Notes: generated by a model from the sequence alone, not told the origin. A DNA stretch of 31,370 bases from Acidobacteriota bacterium (GCA_021810735.1 JAJZIF010000003.1:1-31370); one strand, 5' to 3'. Positions 15,380 to 24,302 are shown, counted from the first letter of the stretch. Numbers and translations: made by a program.

Positions 15380-17659
15380 CTAGAAGTGGAAGCGATAGCG
15401 GAGCTGGGCGTAGATTTCGCGCGGGGCGTTGTAGTGGAATCCGCCGAAGGTAAGACTGTTGTCTAGCAAGACGCGGGAATCGGCGGCATTGAGCGCGGTG
15501 AGGCTGAGCTGGTAGTGGCGACCGAGAGATTTGCCGGCGGCGAGGTCGATGGTGGTGTTTTGGGGCAGATAGTTGCCGGGGTATTGGGCGGTCTGGACGC
15601 CATTGGAGAATCCTGAACCGTAATAGAGATTGATGGATGCGTAGGCGTGCGAGGGCAAATGTGCGTTGAAGCCGGTGTTGAGGGTGTTGCGCTGATCGTG
15701 GTCGAGGGGCGTGTAGCCGGGCGGAACAGCGCATGCGGGCGAGCTGGACGGATAGCAGATGAGGCCGCCGGTGATGGCTCCGCGCTGCTGGGCGAGCTGG
15801 TTGGAGTAGGCGAGATGGAATGCGCCGTACTTCCAGAGGCGGGGTGAGCGGAGGGTGAGCTCCCAGGCCTGAATAAGGGCGCCGTCGATGGTGACGGGGA
15901 TGAAGATGCTGGACTCGCCAACGTTGCTGTGGTCGAGGAAGTTGTTGGCGCGGGTTTCGAAGTTGTCGGCGGAGAGGGTCCAGCCGTGGATGGGGATGGT
16001 GACGCCGAACTGGTGTTCCTCGTCACGCTCGCCGTGGAGGGGCTCGAAGCTGGTATTGGTGGATTGGGCGTAGGCGAGCAGCGGGCCCGAGACGCTGGTA
16101 AGCGGCGGCGGCTGGTAGAAATGGCCGTAGAAGCCGTGGAAGACCCAGTGGAGCCAGGGGATTTCGACGGCGAGGCCGATGCGGGGGAAGAGGTAGTTCT
16201 CGTTGATTGCTGCGGAGAAGATTGACTCGCGGAGGCCGCCGAAGAGGGTGACCCAGCGGCTGGGTTTGTATGCGTCTTCCACATAGAACTCGACGACGGC
16301 GCCGTTGACGATGTTGCGTTCGGCGACTGAGGGAGAACCGTCAGAGAAGGTGGAGCCGAAGAAGTCATTCTCATGCTGGCCGTAGGAGTAGAGGCCGACT
16401 TTAACGGTGTGATTTGCCACTATTGAGGTTACAGATGTCTGTAGGCCGGTGTAATTGCCAGTCTGATCGGAGGTGGTTGCGGCGGGAGCGTCGTGCGGGC
16501 CTGGGACGTAGTGAGCTCGATTGAAGTGGTAGAAGGGCGAGATGCTGAGCAGCACGGATGGCGAGAAGTTGTGAATCCAGGTGAAAGCGGTGAAGGCGTC
16601 GGTTTCGTGCTCGCCGTCGCGAAGCTGGCTGGTGGGGAAGATCTGGTTTTCGTAGTCGTTGGGGTTGGGGTCGCAGGGAATCTGGTAGTAGTCGGCGCGG
16701 GCCTGCGAGACGAAGCGAAGCTGGTCGTTGGGCGTGGGGTTGTAGATGAGCGAGTTGAAGCCTCCGTAGCCGTTTTCGGCGTCGTGGTAAGGTTGGGGGA
16801 TGGGCGGCATGAGTCCATAACTGCTGCGGTTACCATTTGCGCTGAGGTACCAGGCGAAGCGCTCGGAGTGGCTGCCGAAGCTGAGCTGGTCGTTGGTTTG
16901 GGCGTAGCTGCCGCCGCTGAGGACCAGTTCACCGCCGCGATTGCGCTCGAATCCGTTGCGGGGAACGATGTCGAAGATGGCGTAGGTGCGGTCGCCCAGG
17001 TCGGCCTGATAGCTGCCGCGCTCGATGTCGAGGTAGTCGATATCGAGGGGGTCGATGGCAGGGCCAATATTGCTGCCGATGTTAGTGTTGGGGATCTGGA
17101 CGCCGTCGATGAGCCAGGCAAGCTGGTGGCCGCCACGGACGTGGAGCATGTCATGCACCATGTATGCGCCGGGTGTGTAGTCGGTGATCATGGCGAGCGA
17201 GTTGGTGAGGCTGGCGCCGGGGGTCTGGGCGATCTGGCGGCGGCTGACGAGAGTGGTGGGCGTCATGGAGTCCGGCTGCAGGCTGGAGGTCTGCGCGCTG
17301 ACCTCGGTGGTCTGGGTGACGATGGCGACGGTGAGAGCAAAGTGCAGGACAGGGCGGCTGTTGGCGGTGATTGCGACTACCTGTTTTTGCGAGGTGAAAT
17401 CTGTAGCCGTGACGGTGACGATATAGACTCCAGCCGGAACGCTGTTGAAGCGGAAGATGCCGTCGGGGCCGGTGGTTTGGGAAAACGTGAGCGCGGAGTC
17501 CGCTGCGTGGAGGGTGACATGCGCACCGCGAATGGGGCGGTGCTGGGGGTCGTGGATGATGCCTTCGACGGGAGCAAAGATGGAGGCGCGAGCAGAAGGC
17601 GATGCTGCGAAAAGGCAAGCGGCGCACAGGATTACAAGTACGACAGAGAGAGGACGCAT
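15380..17659 (-). CDS. TonB-dependent outer membrane receptor with N-terminal regulatory-like domain
   Basis: This outer-membrane receptor has 759 residues. A signal peptide (about 1-25) is followed by a carboxypeptidase-regulatory-like beta-sandwich domain (about 29-110, VEGIIHDPQHRPIRGAHVTL and GVYIVTVTATDF), a plug domain (about 125-250, with MLHVRGGHQLAWLIDGVQIP), and a 22-strand barrel ending in the outer-membrane signature YAQLRYRFHF. It is shorter than the 1000-plus-residue Oar-type receptors common in acidobacteria and more like classic siderophore or sugar receptors. No substrate can be assigned. The ATG is 52 bases downstream of the stop of the VWFA-like gene, on the same strand, so the two are likely co-transcribed. 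It ends convergently with the secreted unknown-protein gene; the 104-base gap between them holds no clear terminator. Confidence 0.93.
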   Translation of the reverse strand: MRPLSVVLVILCAACLFAASPSARASIFAPVEGIIHDPQHRPIRGAHVTLHAADSALTFSQTTGPDGIFRFNSVPAGVYIVTVTATDFTSQKQVVAITANSRPVLHFALTVAIVTQTTEVSAQTSSLQPDSMTPTTLVSRRQIAQTPGASLTNSLAMITDYTPGAYMVHDMLHVRGGHQLAWLIDGVQIPNTNIGSNIGPAIDPLDIDYLDIERGSYQADLGDRTYAIFDIVPRNGFERNRGGELVLSGGSYAQTNDQLSFGSHSERFAWYLSANGNRSSYGLMPPIPQPYHDAENGYGGFNSLIYNPTPNDQLRFVSQARADYYQIPCDPNPNDYENQIFPTSQLRDGEHETDAFTAFTWIHNFSPSVLLSISPFYHFNRAHYVPGPHDAPAATTSDQTGNYTGLQTSVTSIVANHTVKVGLYSYGQHENDFFGSTFSDGSPSVAERNIVNGAVVEFYVEDAYKPSRWVTLFGGLRESIFSAAINENYLFPRIGLAVEIPWLHWVFHGFYGHFYQPPPLTSVSGPLLAYAQSTNTSFEPLHGERDEEHQFGVTIPIHGWTLSADNFETRANNFLDHSNVGESSIFIPVTIDGALIQAWELTLRSPRLWKYGAFHLAYSNQLAQQRGAITGGLICYPSSSPACAVPPGYTPLDHDQRNTLNTGFNAHLPSHAYASINLYYGSGFSNGVQTAQYPGNYLPQNTTIDLAAGKSLGRHYQLSLTALNAADSRVLLDNSLTFGGFHYNAPREIYAQLRYRFHF

Positions 17660-17711
17660 ACGAGCGGGGACCTTGCGTGAAGTGAATGAGACGCGGCGCG
17701 GGGACGCATCA

Positions 17712-18890
17712 CTATTTCTGTGGCCGCCAGTAGCCTTCGGTCATCTGGACGAAGAGGCCTTTTTGCTTGGGTTTGAGGATGATGTGGTGGAAGCCGGGAT
17801 CGCTTGAGGCTTTGGTGCGTGTATAGCGGAGAATGTAAGCGTCATTCATCTGGTCGGCGATCTGCGCGAGAAGCGTCTGGAGGCTGGCGCGCCTGCTGTC
17901 GAACATTTCGCCGCCTGTATGACCGCAGATGTCGGCGAGAACTCCTTTGCCGTTGACGCGGCGGCTGGGTGCGGGTGGGGGTGGCTGGGAAGTTCCACCA
18001 CCGCCGGGATAGCCCCCTGGATACCCACCGGGATATCCGCCGGGGTAACCGCCTGGGTATCCGCCGGGATAGCCGCCAGGGTAGCCGCCAGGGTAGCCGA
18101 GGCCGCTGCGTCGGTTCATGTTCTTATGGAATTTCTCAGGCGGCGGGACGCCTTTGAAATAGATGGCATAGACTTCGACGCCATTTCGCTGCGCGGCATT
18201 GATGGCGGCGTTCATGGTTTCCTTGCTGCCGCGGTCAACACCGTCGGAAAAGATGATGAGGGCTTTGCGCCCGGACTCCTTGTTGAGCACCTGTGTGGAT
18301 GCAAGGTAGATGGCGTCGTAGAGCGCGGCTCCACCGGGACGCTGTTTGCGGCGTCGTTTGGTGGCGCCGGAGGCGGAGTATGCACCGTTGCTGTCGCCGT
18401 TGAACTGGGGGACGCCGATTTGGGTGAGCGCCCGGTGTAGTTTTTGCGTAGAGGGCGATGGATCTTCAAGGAGATCGACGTCGAGGTTGAACTGCATGAC
18501 GAAGGCTTTGACGCGTGAGTTGGAGCCGGCCATGAGGCGATCGAAGAATTTTTCTCCGGTGCGGCGCTCTGCGGGGAGCCAGGAGCTCATGCCGGGGCCG
18601 GTTTGCGCGACGAGGCCGACGGTGAGCGGCAGGGAAGTGTCGGGCGCGAAGGCCTGGATGGTTTGCGGGTGGGTGTTGTCCGTGAGAGTGAAGTCCGCTG
18701 CAGTGAGGTTAGGGACGAGTGTGCCTTTTTTGTTGTGAATGAGAACGGGGACAAAGACGTGGCGATTCTGCGATGGGGTGAGCTGCGCGGCGGGATTGCC
18801 TGAAGCGGACGGGGCGGAGGCAGTTTGCGCGGCGGCTGCGCAACAGAGAAGCGCGGCGAGAGCGACGGAGAATGCGGACGAGAGTTTCAT
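17712..18890 (-). CDS. Secreted VWFA-like protein with YPGG repeat
   Basis: A member of the VWFA-related family common in acidobacteria. From the ATG at 18890 it has 392 residues: signal peptide (about 1-25), a beta-rich N-terminal part (FVPVLIHNKKGTLVPNLTA), and a von Willebrand A domain (about 88-240). A linker of eight GYPG repeats and a proline-rich stretch follow, then a C-terminal YILRYTRTKASSDPGFHHI segment typical of this family. The metal site looks broken: where relatives have DTSGSM, this protein has QTGPGM (96-101), and the metal-binding Thr of GGTALYD is Ala (GGAALYD, about 166-172). The SDG aspartate (Asp206) remains. An in-frame GTG at 18914 is an alternative, possibly leaderless, start. 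The TonB receptor gene follows in the same direction. Confidence 0.9.
   Translation of the reverse strand: MKLSSAFSVALAALLCCAAAAQTASAPSASGNPAAQLTPSQNRHVFVPVLIHNKKGTLVPNLTAADFTLTDNTHPQTIQAFAPDTSLPLTVGLVAQTGPGMSSWLPAERRTGEKFFDRLMAGSNSRVKAFVMQFNLDVDLLEDPSPSTQKLHRALTQIGVPQFNGDSNGAYSASGATKRRRKQRPGGAALYDAIYLASTQVLNKESGRKALIIFSDGVDRGSKETMNAAINAAQRNGVEVYAIYFKGVPPPEKFHKNMNRRSGLGYPGGYPGGYPGGYPGGYPGGYPGGYPGGYPGGGGTSQPPPPAPSRRVNGKGVLADICGHTGGEMFDSRRASLQTLLAQIADQMNDAYILRYTRTKASSDPGFHHIILKPKQKGLFVQMTEGYWRPQK
18003..18098 (-). repeat. 12-bp tandem repeat, 8 copies, coding for (GYPG)8
   Basis: Eight consecutive 12-base units encode Gly-Tyr-Pro-Gly within the VWFA-like gene. Third codon positions vary between units (TAT/TAC, CCC/CCT/CCG), so the array is not a fresh duplication throughout, although the units near 18070-18098 are nearly identical. 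Such Gly/Tyr/Pro repeats form flexible, possibly adhesive or self-interacting linkers. Confidence 0.97.
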
Positions 18891-18923
18891 GGCAAAGCCG
18901 GGGTGAAGGCTCACGTAACAGTA

Positions 18924-18952
18924 TCTATAAACCGGACGGAAGAATGCAGCAA
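18924..18952 (-). promoter_or_regulatory. Promoter of the VWFA-TonB receptor pair
   Basis: On the minus strand TTGCTG (18952-18947) and TATAGA (18929-18924) are 17 bases apart. The predicted start of transcription is about 18917-18914, next to an in-frame GTG at 18914 and about 25 bases before the ATG at 18890. Confidence 0.55.
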
Positions 18953-18972
18953 GGATTGTGAGCCGATGGCGG

Positions 18973-19005
18973 CAAAGGAAAAGCGCGGAGTGGTCATCCG
19001 CGCTT
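18973..19005 (-). terminator. Intrinsic terminator after the HNH gene
   Basis: A perfect 9-bp stem, AAGCGCGGA (18981-18989) with TCCGCGCTT (18997-19005), is followed on the minus strand by a T-rich tail (TTCCTTT). It is 30 bases after the HNH stop codon. Confidence 0.7.
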
Positions 19006-19034
19006 CTTGAGACGGGAAAATTTGGAAAAACCGC

Positions 19035-19661
19035 TCAGTAGTAGAGGTATTTGCGCCACTTCTGGTCGGAGTGGCCGATCATGCGCATGATGTGGCGGCT
19101 GGTGTGGAGCGAGAAGGGGCGCGGCTCACGCAAGAGCTTCATGTCAGTGAGTTCGCCGAGCAGCTGATTACCTTTGCGGCGATTGCAGGGGTGGCAGCAG
19201 GCGACGAGGTTCTCCCAGGTGGAAAGGCCGCCGCGCGAACGTGGGATGACGTGATCGAGGGTGAGCTCGCCAGCCGTGAGTACGACGCCGCAGTATTGGC
19301 AGGTGTTGCGGTCACGCAGGAGGATGTTTTTGCGCGAGAGGGCGCGCGTCTGGTGCGGGATGCGGCGGTACTCGAGCAGACGGATGACGGAAGGCAGAGG
19401 CATGAGGACGCGCGCGGCGTGGAGGATGGCGTCATGCTCTTCTTCTGTTTTAGCGACGCCTTTGAGCACGAGAACGAGGGCGCGGCGAGCGCCGCAAATG
19501 TTGATGGGTTCATAGGACGCATTGAGCACGAGCACGGGTGTCTGCATGGCGTGATGCGAGGCCGGCGTGCGGAATTCTGCGGCCGGTGCTTGTGTCATGG
19601 TGTGGCACTTGGCAAGCGATTTTTGCTTGCGAGCGTGGACCGTGTTTTTCCCGAGCGACAT
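19035..19661 (-). CDS. HNH endonuclease family protein
   Basis: From the ATG at 19661 this is a 208-residue protein with a zinc-stabilised HNH nuclease domain at about 118-165. It has CxxC at Cys121/Cys124, the catalytic [14 protein letters not shown] (Asp136-His137), Asn151, a second CxxC at Cys156/Cys159 and NRRKGN at the end. The N-terminal [26 protein letters not shown] block is typical of a widespread single-domain HNH family of unknown role. A GGGGGG ribosome binding site lies just before the chosen ATG and 10 bases after the comF stop, so this start is well supported. Met39 is the start position of most relatives I recall, so the first 38 residues may be an extension. The reading frame stays open further upstream but overlaps comF. 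Confidence 0.88.
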   Translation of the reverse strand: MSLGKNTVHARKQKSLAKCHTMTQAPAAEFRTPASHHAMQTPVLVLNASYEPINICGARRALVLVLKGVAKTEEEHDAILHAARVLMPLPSVIRLLEYRRIPHQTRALSRKNILLRDRNTCQYCGVVLTAGELTLDHVIPRSRGGLSTWENLVACCHPCNRRKGNQLLGELTDMKLLREPRPFSLHTSRHIMRMIGHSDQKWRKYLYY

Positions 19662-19671
19662 GATTTCCCCC

Positions 19672-20649
19672 CTATCGGTTTTGAGTCGTGACGGTTCCCC
19701 AGAAGGCGACATCTTCGTGCATGGGCAGCTCGGGCGTGGAGGCCGGAGCCGCAACTTCGTCTGAGAAAGCAGAGCGAACCTGACCGTAAAGCGCCTCATA
19801 GCGCTGGGCGCGGGCGACGGTGGCCACATAGACGCTGGCCGCGCCGGCACGCATGAGCGCCTGGCTGCAGGCGCGCGCGGTGGCGCCGGTGGTGTAGATG
19901 TCGTCGACGAGGAGGATATGGCGGCCTGCGACAACGCGCTGTGCTCGTTTGCCGGAGATGAAAAAAGCGCCACGCACGTTGGCGCGGCGCTGGCGCGGGC
20001 TGAGTCCGGCCTGACTTTCCGTGGCCCTGCCACGCTCGAGAGCTTCAGTGGCTAGCTGCAGGCTTAATTGCGGATGCTTCCGCCGGAGACTGCGGGCAAG
20101 ACCGCGCGCGAGAAGCTCCGCCTGATTGAAGCCGCGACGGCGCCTACGGCTGCGATGCAGGGGGACAGGCACGACAAGCAGGGATTGGGGCAGGTTAGCT
20201 ATTTCGAGGACACGGGCGGCCAGCAGTGCGCCAAGGCGCGGAGCGATGGGTTCGATGCGATCGTATTTGAGCAGATGGAGAAGCTGGCGGAGTTCATCCT
20301 GATAGACGCCCCAGGCCACGGCGAGTGCGAAGGGCGGCTTGGCCATGCGGCAGACGCGGCAGAGTGTTTCCGGAGCGGCGGGAGTGGGGACGAAATCGAC
20401 GCCGAGGTGCTCTCCGCAGCGGGAGCAGAGCGAACCGGACTGGGCTTGGAGGTGATTCCAGCAGGAAGTGCAGATGGGGGCTGTAGTTAGTTCAGCGAGC
20501 GGAGTGCCGCAGAGGCGGCACGGAGATGGGAACAAAACCGTAGAGACAGCGTTGAGGGTTCGGCTCGGGGTACTTCGAAGCACGCGAACCACCGCGCGCC
20601 AATCCGATGTTCCGGATGGCGCATGCTGATTCAGTGGCGCATGCTGCAC
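19672..20649 (-). CDS. comF: ComF family amidophosphoribosyltransferase-like protein
   Basis: ComF proteins are cytoplasmic factors needed for natural DNA uptake in several bacteria. The 325-residue protein has an N-terminal double zinc-ribbon (about 43-105: PCRLCG, PICTSCW, LCSRCG, LCRVCRM) and a C-terminal phosphoribosyltransferase domain with [20 protein letters not shown] (about 157-176) and the PRPP-binding motif [14 protein letters not shown] (about 243-256). The start is a GTG at 20649 without a clear Shine-Dalgarno; a start a little downstream is possible. The HNH gene follows after 10 bases, so they form an operon. No other competence gene is in the window. Confidence 0.92.
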   Translation of the reverse strand: MQHAPLNQHAPSGTSDWRAVVRVLRSTPSRTLNAVSTVLFPSPCRLCGTPLAELTTAPICTSCWNHLQAQSGSLCSRCGEHLGVDFVPTPAAPETLCRVCRMAKPPFALAVAWGVYQDELRQLLHLLKYDRIEPIAPRLGALLAARVLEIANLPQSLLVVPVPLHRSRRRRRGFNQAELLARGLARSLRRKHPQLSLQLATEALERGRATESQAGLSPRQRRANVRGAFFISGKRAQRVVAGRHILLVDDIYTTGATARACSQALMRAGAASVYVATVARAQRYEALYGQVRSAFSDEVAAPASTPELPMHEDVAFWGTVTTQNR

Positions 20650-20775
20650 GCTGCGGAAGGCTCACCCCTCGCGGCAAGCCGGACTGAGAGCGCCCGGCTC
20701 CCGTATGGCCAAAAGTATACGAGCAATGCCTCGAGACTGCAACGCCAGAGATGCCGTTGCGCGCGGTGCCGAGAC

Positions 20776-20800
20776 TAGGGCCTTCTCATGGAAGGCCCTA
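20776..20800 (-). other. Perfect 10-bp stem-loop overlapping the trehalase stop codon
   Basis: TAGGGCCTTC (20776-20785) and GAAGGCCCTA (20791-20800) enclose TCATG. The trehalase stop codon (minus strand TAG, 20800-20798) lies inside one arm. No T-run follows, so it may act as an mRNA 3'-end stabiliser or a weak terminator. The remaining 126 bases to comF hold nothing recognisable. Confidence 0.6.
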
Positions 20801-22495
20801 ATGTTGGTTACTGGTGGATTTGGCGGAGGGTTCTTGTGCGAGTGGCTGGAATTCGAGATAAACGGCGTTGGTCCAGCCGAAGCCGATGACATTCTGGCGG
20901 TATCCGGCGGTGACTTTGAAATGCTTTGTGGCGTTGACGACGTCGTATTTCTCGAAGATGTTGCCGGTTTGCTGATAGATGCGACGGACGGTGGTGTTGA
21001 ACTGGTTGGCGATGCGGGCGGCATCGGTGCGGTCTCCGGCGGCGAGCATGCCCTGGACGGCGATCCAGGTAGTGGGGGCCCATCCGTAGGGAAGGTCCCA
21101 CTGGACGCCGGAGTCGTTGGCGCTGACGGCGAGGCCTCCGGGGTAGTCGAAGTCGGAGATATGCGAGAGCACGCCCTGTTGCTGGGCGCGGTCGGCGGCA
21201 CGGGTCCAGAGCGGGTAAAAGGCAGTGAGGAAGAGGTAATTCGACTGACGATGGGTGAGGAAGTTGTAGTCGAAATATATTTTCTGCCGGGGGTTCCAGA
21301 GGTAACGGTTGATGGCAGCGCGGCGGGCGAGGGCCTCGCGTTGCCATTGTGCGGCCTGGGCCGGATGGTGGAGGGTCCGGGCCATCCAGGCGAGATCGAT
21401 TTCGTATTTGTATAGCAGGGCGTTGAGGCCGACGGGCGCGAAATGCTGGGTGGATCCACCGAAGGGGCCGAATCGGAAGGTGGTGTCGAAGCCGGATTCG
21501 CGCATGGCGCGATCGCCTTTGTAGAAGGAGCGGGTGAGCCAGTATCCGCGAACGTGCGCGTGGGCGCAGACGATGGAGTGGGCGGGGTTGCAACTGAGGG
21601 TGGCGAGGCGGGCGCGCTCGGCCGGGCTGGGATGGCGGCCAGCGTGGACGAGATAGCCAGGATCGTCGTGGGGATGGGCGAGGAGCCAGCGGATGACGTC
21701 GGGGTAGTAGGCGCTGTCGTCGGCCATTTCGGGGACGGGACCGTTGCCGAGATCGAAGTAGCGGGCGAGGCCAGTGTTTCCAGCGCGATGCACGGGCAGG
21801 AGCCAGACGGAGTGGTCGCGCTGGGCGTAGATGTAGGCGCGGGCGAGCCATGCGAGGGCCTGCTTCCGGTGGCCGGAAGCGACTTCGGCTTTGTAGACGG
21901 CGCGAATCATGGATGAGAGGAACGGCGGCTGAGAACGGGTGAAGTAGTAGGTGCGATTGGCGTTGAGAATTCCGCCGTAATGCTGAATTTCAAAGAAAAA
22001 ATTGTCGACGATGCCGCGGGCGAGGGCGACGCGGTGATCGTCGAGGAGTCCTTTGATGATGAAGAAGCTGTCCCAGCCGTACATTTCGTTGAAGCGGCCG
22101 CCGGGGACGACGTAGGGGTGGGGGAGATAGAGCAGTCCGGGCGGCTTGATCTGCGCGGGGTTGATTTGTCCGAAGTGGGTGATGGTGACGGGCAGGCGCA
22201 GGACGCGCACGTGACAGCGGTGCTGCATGGCGGCAACGTCAGCGGGCATGGGGAGATCATGCGGCAGGTAAAGAACGGGGATCGAGTGAAGCTTGGGGTC
22301 TGCGATGGAGTTGCAGTCGCTCATGGAGCGGGTGAGGGTGTTCCAGGTGTTGCGGATGTAGGTGTTGATGGGCTGCGGAGGCGTGGGCGGTTTGTCTTGC
22401 GGCGCGGATTGGGCGAGGGCGAGGGAAGAAGTGAGGGAAATCGTGAGTGCGAGAGCAACGGTTCGGAGGCGAAATGTGCGGAGGCAAACGGTCAT
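20798..22495 (-). CDS. treA: Periplasmic trehalase (GH37)
   Basis: Hydrolyses alpha,alpha-trehalose to two glucose molecules, here most likely in the periplasm given a signal peptide (residues about 1-29, LALTISLTSSLALA). The 565-residue length is that of bacterial TreA. Both GH37 signatures are present: PGGRFNEMYGWDSFF (131-145) and QWDLPYGWAP (465-474). The catalytic acid is Asp337 in ESGFDTTFRF and the base is Glu515 in IFEKYD, at the positions of D312 and E496 of E. coli TreA. The ATG has CAGGG 5 bases upstream. The malic enzyme gene lies upstream on the same strand, 112 bases away. Confidence 0.96.
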   Translation of the reverse strand: MTVCLRTFRLRTVALALTISLTSSLALAQSAPQDKPPTPPQPINTYIRNTWNTLTRSMSDCNSIADPKLHSIPVLYLPHDLPMPADVAAMQHRCHVRVLRLPVTITHFGQINPAQIKPPGLLYLPHPYVVPGGRFNEMYGWDSFFIIKGLLDDHRVALARGIVDNFFFEIQHYGGILNANRTYYFTRSQPPFLSSMIRAVYKAEVASGHRKQALAWLARAYIYAQRDHSVWLLPVHRAGNTGLARYFDLGNGPVPEMADDSAYYPDVIRWLLAHPHDDPGYLVHAGRHPSPAERARLATLSCNPAHSIVCAHAHVRGYWLTRSFYKGDRAMRESGFDTTFRFGPFGGSTQHFAPVGLNALLYKYEIDLAWMARTLHHPAQAAQWQREALARRAAINRYLWNPRQKIYFDYNFLTHRQSNYLFLTAFYPLWTRAADRAQQQGVLSHISDFDYPGGLAVSANDSGVQWDLPYGWAPTTWIAVQGMLAAGDRTDAARIANQFNTTVRRIYQQTGNIFEKYDVVNATKHFKVTAGYRQNVIGFGWTNAVYLEFQPLAQEPSAKSTSNQH

Positions 22496-22522
22496 CGAAT
22501 CCCTGTGAGGCTTGGATGATGG

Positions 22523-22546
22523 CGGAGCGCGCGAGGAGGCGCTCCG
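22523..22546 (-). other. GC-rich stem-loop between malic enzyme and trehalase genes
   Basis: CGGAGCGC (22523-22530) and GCGCTCCG (22539-22546) form an 8-bp stem with an 8-base loop, without a T-run. It lies 61 bases after the malic enzyme stop. It could be a weak terminator or simply separate the two messages. Confidence 0.4.
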
Positions 22547-22607
22547 GAAAGAGAGGGTTCAGGATACAGGGCGGGGAGTGGGATGGGAAAGCGCGAATAA
22601 GGGAGCA

Positions 22608-24302
22608 CTATGCGCGTTCGTAGGGTTCGTAGGCGGGTTCCCAGAAGTTGGCGTCGATTTCGGCGATGAGCGATGCATCATCGGGGATTTGCGCCATGCC
22701 TTCACGGAGTGCCTGTTTTCCGACGGCTGCGGCGATGTGGCGGCTGAGGGCGCGTGCTTCTGAGATGGGCGGCAGGAGGCATGCGTGCGGGTCGCGCTGA
22801 GTGGGGAGATGCCGAATGAGTTCCGTGGCGGCGGCTTTGATCATGGAATCCGTCACGTAACGTGCCCGAGAGGCAATGATGCCGAGGGCGAGTCCGGGGA
22901 AGATGTAGGAATTATTTGTTTGCGCGATGCGGATGGTTTGGCCGGCGTAGTGGACGGGCTCGAAGGGGCTGCCGGCGCCGATGAGGGCGCGACCCTCGGT
23001 CCAGTGGATGAGGTCGTGGGGGGTGGCCTCGCTGCGGGAGGTGGGATTGGAGAGCGGGAAGATGATGGGGTGGTCGACGTGGGCGGTCATTTCGTGAATG
23101 ACTTCCTGCGTAAATGCGCCAGCCTGGCCGGAGACGCCGATGAGGACGGTGGGTTTAGCGTGGCGGACAACATCGTGGAGCGTGACGGCGTCGCCGGAGT
23201 GGCGCCAGGACTGAATTTGCTGTGCAGGGCGCGCGAAGGCGCGCACGGCGGGGTCGAGGTTGGGCCGGTCGTCGACGATGAGGCCGTCGATGTCGAGGGC
23301 GTAGAAACGGGCGTGGGCCTCTTCCGCTGAGAGGCCGGTGTCCTCCATGAACTGCGCGAGCAGATTGGCGATGCCGAGTCCTGCGCTACCGAAGCCGAAG
23401 ACGGTGATGGTCTGGTCTTCCAGCGGGGTGCCCGTGACATTAATGGCGGAGATGAGTGTGGCGGCAGCGATGGCGGCTGTGCCCTGAATGTCATCGTTGA
23501 AGGTGCAGAGCTGGTTGCGGTAGCGGGCTAGAAGACGCGCCGCGTTGGCTCCGGCGAAGTCTTCCCACTGCAAGAGGACGTGTTGCCAGCGCGCTTTGAC
23601 GGTCTGGACGAAGGTGTCGATGAAGTCGTCGTATTCCTGGCCGCGGATGCGGCGATGGCGCCAGCCGATGTAGATGGGACTGTCAAGGCGGTCCTGATTG
23701 TCCGTGCCGACGTCGAGGAAGATGGGGAGGCAGTGCTCGGGATGGATGCCGCCGAGAGCGGTGTAGAGTGCCATTTTGCCGATGGGGATGCCCATGCCGC
23801 CAGCACCCTGATCGCCGAGGCCAAGGATGCGTTCGCCGTCGCTGACGACAATGCAGCGGACGTCGTCGTAACGGGGATGGCTGAGGATCTGCTCGATGCG
23901 GCTTTTGTTGGCATAACTGAGGAAGAGGCCGCGCGGCTTGCGGAAGATTTCGCTGAAGCGCTGGCAGCCTTCGCCGACGGTGGGGGTGTAGACGAGTGGC
24001 AGCATCTTTTCAAGATCGCTGAGCAGGAGCGCGTAGAAGAGAGTTTCGTTGAGGTCCTGGAGGTCGCGGAGAAAAGCGTACTTGTGAAATGGAGTGGACT
24101 GGGTGTCGAGCGCGTAAGTTCGTCGGCCGACCTGCTCTTCCAGCGTGCCGACATGAGGCGGAAGCATGCCGTGAAGGAAGAAAATGTCGCGTTCGTGGTC
24201 AGTGAATGCGGTGCCTTTGTTGAGGCGCGGCGAATTGATGAGGTTGAAGCCGGTGAGAGAGACTTTGCGGGGAAGGCGAGATGGGAGGGATGGCGTGCTC
24301 AT
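22608..24302 (-). CDS. maeA: NAD-dependent malic enzyme (decarboxylating)
   Basis: Converts malate to pyruvate with CO2 release and reduction of NAD. From the ATG at 24302 it has 564 residues, the normal size of the large malic enzyme class. Catalytic and cofactor elements are all visible: Tyr105 in LVYTPTVGEGCQRFSEIF, Lys176 in GLGDQGAGGMGIPIGK, metal ligands Glu248-Asp249 (WEDFAGANA) and Asp271 (FNDDIQGTA), and the nucleotide-binding loop VFGFGSAGLGIANLL (301-315). The frame continues upstream for another 46 codons, but the ATG at 24302 has AAGGAAA about 10 bases before it and the family N-terminus. NAD rather than NADP use is inferred from family resemblance. It is divergent from the GH31 gene. 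Confidence 0.95.
   Translation of the reverse strand: MSTPSLPSRLPRKVSLTGFNLINSPRLNKGTAFTDHERDIFFLHGMLPPHVGTLEEQVGRRTYALDTQSTPFHKYAFLRDLQDLNETLFYALLLSDLEKMLPLVYTPTVGEGCQRFSEIFRKPRGLFLSYANKSRIEQILSHPRYDDVRCIVVSDGERILGLGDQGAGGMGIPIGKMALYTALGGIHPEHCLPIFLDVGTDNQDRLDSPIYIGWRHRRIRGQEYDDFIDTFVQTVKARWQHVLLQWEDFAGANAARLLARYRNQLCTFNDDIQGTAAIAAATLISAINVTGTPLEDQTITVFGFGSAGLGIANLLAQFMEDTGLSAEEAHARFYALDIDGLIVDDRPNLDPAVRAFARPAQQIQSWRHSGDAVTLHDVVRHAKPTVLIGVSGQAGAFTQEVIHEMTAHVDHPIIFPLSNPTSRSEATPHDLIHWTEGRALIGAGSPFEPVHYAGQTIRIAQTNNSYIFPGLALGIIASRARYVTDSMIKAAATELIRHLPTQRDPHACLLPPISEARALSRHIAAAVGKQALREGMAQIPDDASLIAEIDANFWEPAYEPYERA

Noticed and set aside
16493..17680. 395-codon open frame opposite the TonB receptor
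   Set aside because: Antisense shadow rich in Gly, Val and Asp, as expected from reverse complements of the receptor's codons; no domain.
18003..18098. CRISPR-like tandem repeats
   Set aside because: The 12-base units have no spacers and stay in frame, coding for GYPG in the VWFA protein.
19662..20033. Upstream extension of the HNH gene inside comF
   Set aside because: The frame is open but overlaps comF, and a strong ribosome binding site sits directly before the ATG at 19661.
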